Assembly: GCA_963277665.1 (NCBI GenBank)
Contig: OY728122.1
Location: 1,549,584,868-1,549,648,867 of the forward strand
DNA length: 64,000 nucleotides
Reading direction: 5' to 3'
Origin: Viscum album
Lineage: Eukaryota; Streptophyta; Magnoliopsida; Santalales; Viscaceae
Below the pieces are notes generated by a model. It worked only from the letters and a program-made list of their open reading frames with translations. It was not told the origin of the DNA and did not search any database. Positions 60,431 through 64,000 of the stretch are shown one piece after another; position 1 is the stretch's first letter, and each line of letters starts with the position of its first letter. A program made the translations under genes and the position numbers.

Positions 60431-61100
60431 GTGTCTTATTCTTGGGGCCTATGATCACATGTTATAGAAATTTTTATAGACCCATCAAAAATATAGGTTA
60501 CTGAAGAATGTCCAAGACCCACAAGCGTCATGAGAATCCATTGTTTTCATGGATTAGTTGGGTACTACTGATTGTTTTGATGAATTTACCATGATTCTCT
60601 ATCCCACTATAAAAGTTAACATGAAAATGGGTACATTATATCTGGATCAATGAATGTGAGGAATGGTACATGGAATTCAAGAAAAGGATAATAATGAAAT
60701 CTATTCAAAAACTACAATCAAGTGGATAAGGTTTTATTAAATATTGTGATGCTTCAAAGAAAGGATTTGTTTTTTTACTCTATTAGAATGACATTGTGAT
60801 AGCCTATTTTTCACATAAAGTGAATATCCATTAGAAGAACAACCTGACGCAAGATATGTATCTAGTAGCAATGATTTATTCTTTATAAATCTAGTGTAAT
60901 TGCTTCTATGTTGATAAATGTGAAATATATATGGATCACATAGACTAAATTATATTTTCAAATAGAAGTAGATCAACATGTTTCAATGATGTTGGTATGA
61001 TCTAATCAATGATTATGATTTATCTATTCACTACCATCCGAGAAAGGAGAACAAGGAAGAAAATGATCTGAGAAAAAAACAATTACCTTTTGTATGATAT
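60431..61100 (+). pseudogene. B2 RT connection and RNase H
   Basis: IHCFHGLVGYY at about 60537 is the RT connection block. FIKYCDASKKGFVFLLY at about 60734 is the start of RNase H with its first catalytic Asp in CDAS retained. HYHPRKENKEENDL-like sequence near 61030 marks the end of RNase H. Stops separate the blocks. Confidence 0.78.
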
Positions 61101-62180
61101 GGATTGAGAAAGACCCTATATTTATGTGTATGAAAAAATGGGTCTATAAATCATAGTTTTTGAAAATAAATCTAACCATTCTTATATGATTTCCCAACCA
61201 TTTTTCCAAGATAAGATCATGGTGGAAAAATGGATTATCTGGAACTACAAAAGAATGTGAAAGTGGTAATGGAGGGGAAGCTATTGGAGTTACATATCAA
61301 TGATGATTGTAGTATTTTATTTCGAATAATTATTTGTGTGAATTAATCACAAGAGATAAAGAATGAGATATTGTATAATGAACATATACCGTCTTTTCCA
61401 TCAATCCTGGATGTAGAAGGAGATATTTTGATATTCATGAACACTAATAGTTAGAAAACATAAAGAAAGAGATTGGATAATATATATGAGGAAGATTAGT
61501 ATGTCATCAAGTTAAATCAGAGTATCAAAATTCTGAAGGGATGATGCAACCTATTCCAATCCTCACATTGAATTTGGAGAATATCACTATGTAATTCCAC
61601 AATGGTATTTGTGAAATATACAAAACAAATAACTCAATATGGTTTGTGATGGATCAACTCACCAAGATAACATATTTTCCTTCTATTTGGGAAGAATTCT
61701 CTCATAAACAACTTGCCATGATATATGAGAAAGATGTGGTGAGACAACATGGTATTCCAATTTCCATATTATCTAATTGTAATCCAATTTTCCTATATTA
61801 ATTTTTGATAATCCTTCAACATGATTTGATTATTTAATTGAATTTTAATATGACATATCTCCCCGAAGAAGATAACCAATATGAAAGGACTGTTTTGAAA
61901 CATGAGGAAATGTTCAGATTCTGCATAATGGAATTAAAAGGGGGATTGGATGATAATATCCCATTAGATTATTTCATATATAAAAATAGATTCTACTGGA
62001 GTATTCAAATGGATCCATATGAAGAATTTTATGGTAAGTGATGTAGAACACCAACTTTTTTGGATGAATTTGGAATAAAAAATCTACTTCTACGATATCT
62101 TCAGTAAGAGATGAAAGAGAAGGTTCAATCCAACCAACCACATATCAATGCCTCTTAGATGAAGAATAAGATATATAATT
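61101..62180 (+). pseudogene. B2 integrase
   Basis: Core blocks are SIWFVMDQLTKITYFPSIWE, MIYEKDVVRQHGIPISILSN and FNMTYLPEEDNQYERTV. The second catalytic Asp (SD in B1) is Asn here (SNCNP), so the enzyme is dead; the Glu region is retained as ERTV. The first Asp is not readable. An open stretch of 67 codons (61838-62041) covers the core end. FLDEFGIKN and a Lys-rich stretch follow as in B1. Confidence 0.8.
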
Positions 62181-62197
62181 ATAAACATTAAAAGTAC

Positions 62198-62560
62198 ATG
62201 GATTTAGAGAATGTTGACCATGCATTCCTTCAAATATCACCACAAATGAGTGGCATGCGGTTTATAAAGAAAGAGAAGCTTAACTCAAGGCACATTGGCC
62301 TCTTTGATATCCATGATGGCATTGGAACGGTTGCCTATATGAATTTAGTTCTTCTAAATAGGTATATAGTTTTGTATTTTTTCATGTATCTCCCCTAAGG
62401 AAGAATTCTCATAAACCCTCACATGTAATGAATCTATATGGGTTACAACTAGATAATGACTTCTCTTATAAAGAGCAGTTGGTAAAGATCATTGACCAAA
62501 GAGACAATGTACTATGCCACAAGATTGAAAACTATTTCAAAGTGTTATGAAAGGAACATA
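62198..62560 (+). pseudogene. B2 integrase C-terminus and chromodomain
   Basis: A 66-codon stretch (62198-62398) contains GMRFIKKEKLNSRHIGLFDI, matching the integrase C-terminal GPF-like region. After a shift, NDFSYKEQLVKIIDQRDNVL and CHKIENYFKVL follow, which is the chromodomain pattern seen in B1 (VEIFDRRDKVLCNN). It confirms the chromovirus affiliation. Confidence 0.8.
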
Positions 62561-62575
62561 AGTAAAAAGAGTTGA

Positions 62576-64000
62576 TGTAATGCCCCATGGTTTTAAAAAT
62601 AAATTGAATCCTTGAAATTTTTTTTATGTTGATATTTATAACTATCCTTTAAAATTAATTTAGAAACTTCAATGTTTTGAATTTCAAAAAACAATCATCT
62701 AAAATTGTGTTTAGTATGTTGTTTAGAGTCTGATGGAACCAACATGTTTTTTGGTGAATAGTAAAAATAATTTATGAATAGTAATATTAATATTAATGTG
62801 ACCCTAATGAATTTTAAATCCTGTTATTAATTTATTTTCTTAAGGATTTATGTTAATGATGTCTAGGATAATTTTAGAGTGTGATAGAAAAGTAGTTATA
62901 ATTTTAAAATTATTAATTTTTTAATTTTGTATGATTTATTATATAAATTGAATTAATTAAATTTAGATAATTATTTTTAAAAAATAGATTTTATTTTTCA
63001 ATTCTACATGTTGAAAAATGGTTAGGGTGATTTATTGGGATTTTTCTGAAATAGTTGATTTATGGGTGAATAGTAAAAAATACAATTTTAAGTTTCAATG
63101 TGTTAATGAAATAATTAATGATGTAATAATAATGTAATAAATCTGGTCATCTTATGTATAGTTAAATAATATGTGAGGTTTCCCAAGTGTCTAGTACCAT
63201 TGAAAAATACCATGGGAAAGCATATTGTTTTTCAAATACCACTAATGATGTGTCCCTTGGAAATTATTAAAATAATCCATCACATTTGCTAAAAATACCA
63301 ACCCATTCACTCATTAAATTCATTAAAAATTCTTATTCAATGAAAATATGGTATTTCTACGTTTCTAGTAGTCCTACCAAAGTTTCCTCATTCCCCCAAA
63401 TGTCCAAACCATCATGTTCTAGGAGTTACTCTACAAGGTAAGAAAATTCCCAATTTCATTCTTTTTTCTATTCAAGTTCTCTTTTATGTTGTATAACATT
63501 CATGTTTCCAAACCATGTTCTTATTTCCTTCATATACATGATATATTCTGTATTATGATTCATTTATAGATGGGCGACCCTTGTCCCTACTCTTTTTAAT
63601 ATTTTCTAAAACCATGTTGCATAGTCGTTAGGCTGCCATATTTTTGAAATGGATTTTTCAATTATTCATTTATTTTGAGTTCCTTTAATTTCTTATTATT
63701 TCCTCATATACTCTTATCCAAGAGGAATGAAAGATCCAAATATCATTTATATTATCTATGTTTTCTTGTTCATGGAAAATTCATCATCATTCTTCTTCTA
63801 CTCTCCCACAAATTCAAGGAATAAAAACATTGTCTGTGAAGTATCGAATTACTGACAACATGGACGATGTGATTTCAATTATCATTAATTCATTCAAGTA
63901 TTTACACTAAACCATTTTTATAGTTGAACCATTTTATAATATTTTTATTATGTCTCATTCATGGTACTGTAATTCTTTTGTACATGTGGTTTAAATTTAT
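62576..64000 (+). repeat. 3' LTR of B2, truncated by the window end
   Basis: It begins TGTAATGCCCCATGG. It carries the family B/C shared block at 62981-63080 and a promoter-like region at 63190-63300 (AGTACCAT, ACCATGGGAAAGC, CAAATACCACT). The TATA box is degraded to TAAAAATA. The GTTAGGCTGC word at about 63628 also occurs in B1 LTRs. Confidence 0.82.

Larger units (their letters stand above)
55155..64000 (+). mobile_element. Second B-type chromovirus (B2), heavily decayed, runs off the window
   Basis: A gypsy element of the B family with a 2.75-kb 5' LTR, a clear primer site, gag, RT, RNase H, integrase and chromodomain remnants in order, and the first 1.4 kb of its 3' LTR. It is more decayed than B1: RT catalytic aspartates and an integrase aspartate are lost. 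The LTR pair shares promoter and block landmarks with B1 but lacks the block with the small frame. Confidence 0.83.

Overview
The window is nuclear DNA of a seed plant with a large, repeat-rich genome. It is strongly A+T-rich and I see no intact host gene, rRNA or CRISPR. Nearly everything recognisable is a layered stack of decayed LTR retrotransposons. Their families are plant ones: a Sirevirus-like Ty1/copia element with an extra 3' open reading frame, and Ty3/gypsy chromoviruses with a terminal chromodomain and methionine-initiator tRNA primer sites. The species cannot be named from the sequence alone.

Layout. Bases 1-7359 are A+T-rich DNA with no recognisable gene. Bases 7365-30155 hold one copia element on the plus strand: LTRs of about 1.8 kb, order gag, protease, integrase, RT, RNase H, then a third ORF. 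Its gag is split at 9408/19921 by a 10.5-kb minus-strand element ('family C') with two 4204-bp LTRs, an exact TGAAA target duplication, a primer site, a polypurine tract, and only a zinc-knuckle gag remnant inside. Family C in turn carries a short tRNA-derived SINE-like unit at 14281-14402. Bases 30161-33292 are again unassigned. From 33293 there is an old gypsy element ('family A'). Its RT is interrupted by a younger Tekay-like chromovirus ('family B1', 37868-48495), and the A coding remains resume at about 48511 and end at a 3' LTR from 50865. A second A-type LTR with a primer site (52690-54762) is cut off by another B-type element ('B2', 55155 to beyond the window end).

How the parts work together. 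All coding regions are broken by stops and frameshifts, so this is a fossil record and not a set of working genes. Even so, the integrase catalytic triads of the copia element and of B1 each lie in a single frame with canonical spacing. The control regions are the most structured parts: minus-strand TATA boxes in family C, CCAAT/TATA modules in family B, palindromes in family A and short tandem arrays in the copia LTRs.

Most worth a second look are three things. First, each family C LTR has three hairpins whose arms differ in sequence but pair internally, around one shared core, in the predicted 5' leader. Second, the LTRs of B1 carry an 89-codon reading frame that aligns between the two LTRs without gaps and is missing from the related B2 LTRs. 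Third, two tandem arrays in the copia element, one in the LTR and one after RNase H, share the same short words. Coordinates of element ends come from reading aligned LTR pairs by eye; no alignment or database search was run.
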